Assembly (NCBI GenBank): GCA_009773395.1
Contig: WRPI01000002.1
Span: forward strand, 420,413-484,412
DNA length: 64,000 nt
Source: Hyphomonadaceae bacterium
GTDB taxonomy: Bacteria; Pseudomonadota; Alphaproteobacteria; Caulobacterales; Aquidulcibacteraceae
Direction: 5' to 3'
Positions within the stretch are counted from its first letter, which is position 1. Each line of letters opens with the position of its first letter. Both the position numbers and the translations under genes were made by a program. Below are positions 63,752 through 64,000 of this stretch, one piece after another. Below the pieces are notes generated by a model. It was not told the DNA's origin. It worked only from the letters and a program-made list of their open reading frames with translations, and searched no databases.

Positions 63752-64000
63752 TATTATAAACTCCCGCGTCAAGCAGCAGCCGTCCAAAATTTACTATTTT
63801 TGATTGATTCTTAAGTAAGATTTTGAATTTATGCGTGCTGGACGCCAAAAATGAAACTGGGTTTGTTGAAAAGCCCGCCCGCCAAAAAGGACGGTAAAAG
63901 CGCATAATATCAAAATCACAAGCAATCCTATACGGCGGCGAAGGCGAACCTTGCGCTTTAATATTGCTGTGAATGTATTCCATGCGCACCATGAAGCGTG

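Noticed and set aside
63752-64000. Minus-strand open frame upstream of rne (MVRMEYIHSNIKAQGS and onwards)
   Set aside because: It runs into the rne start, is rich in aromatic and basic residues without domain pattern, and has no ribosome binding site. The region is more likely the rne leader and promoter.

Overview
The window looks like a chromosomal segment of an alphaproteobacterium, probably from the Caulobacterales/Hyphomonadaceae side. It has moderate GC. Supporting signs are the mreB-mreC-mreD-mrdA-rodA order, several DUF2336 proteins, an NDUFA12-type complex I subunit, a DUF2155 protein, a TipN-like polarity protein, an S46 peptidase, and a tRNA-His of the alphaproteobacterial type (A73, no G-1). 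No prophage, CRISPR array, rRNA operon or complete IS element is visible. Most of the window is dense housekeeping sequence.

Layout. 0-0.7 kb: the end of an unidentified gene and a DUF559 nuclease gene framed by long inverted repeats. 0.6-3.9 kb: a tight minus-strand run (methyltransferase, AIM24, DUF423, ygfZ, carbonic anhydrase). 4.1-9.5 kb: CNT nucleoside transporter, secreted HExxH/TPR protein, HAD phosphatase, tRNA-Ser(CGA), glutathione reductase. 9.7-15.5 kb: the cell-elongation operon. 15.6-20.7 kb: cytochrome c lipoprotein with no standard start codon, crotonase, TonB receptor, beta/gamma-crystallin-like protein. 20.9-34.6 kb: tRNA-His, thiO, lytic transglycosylase, nadE with a signal peptidase homologue lacking its catalytic serine, several metabolic enzymes, S46 peptidase, SDR. 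34.6-43 kb: VUT transporter, DUF2817 protein, a complete Mla-type lipid transporter operon, and a TipN-like coiled-coil protein. 43.5-48.2 kb: signalling cluster (receiver plus degenerate Hpt, two DUF2336 proteins, stand-alone Hpt) around nadK. 48.4-50.6 kb: a beta-barrel candidate and two secreted pentapeptide-repeat proteins. 50.7-64 kb: a degenerate B12-dependent ribonucleotide reductase homologue, NDUFA12, DUF2155, aat, accBC, aroQ, thiSG, a DsbA-like lipoprotein, an M48 protease and RNase E.

Most notable signals. (1) A family of structured repeats about 106 bp long, with three copies (17.1, 50.0 and 57.3 kb). Each has two hairpins, and stem changes between copies are compensatory. One copy is read through as the C-terminus of aroQ, and an unrelated palindrome sits in frame inside ygfZ, which recalls the palindromic elements of Rickettsia. 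(2) A long NrdJ-like protein that kept the TSCPD domain but lost the catalytic core. (3) A signal peptidase homologue with Ala at the catalytic Ser. (4) A DUF559 nuclease gene between inverted repeats whose internal hairpins also covary. Start codons were reassigned in many genes from ribosome binding sites and family lengths; doubtful cases are noted.
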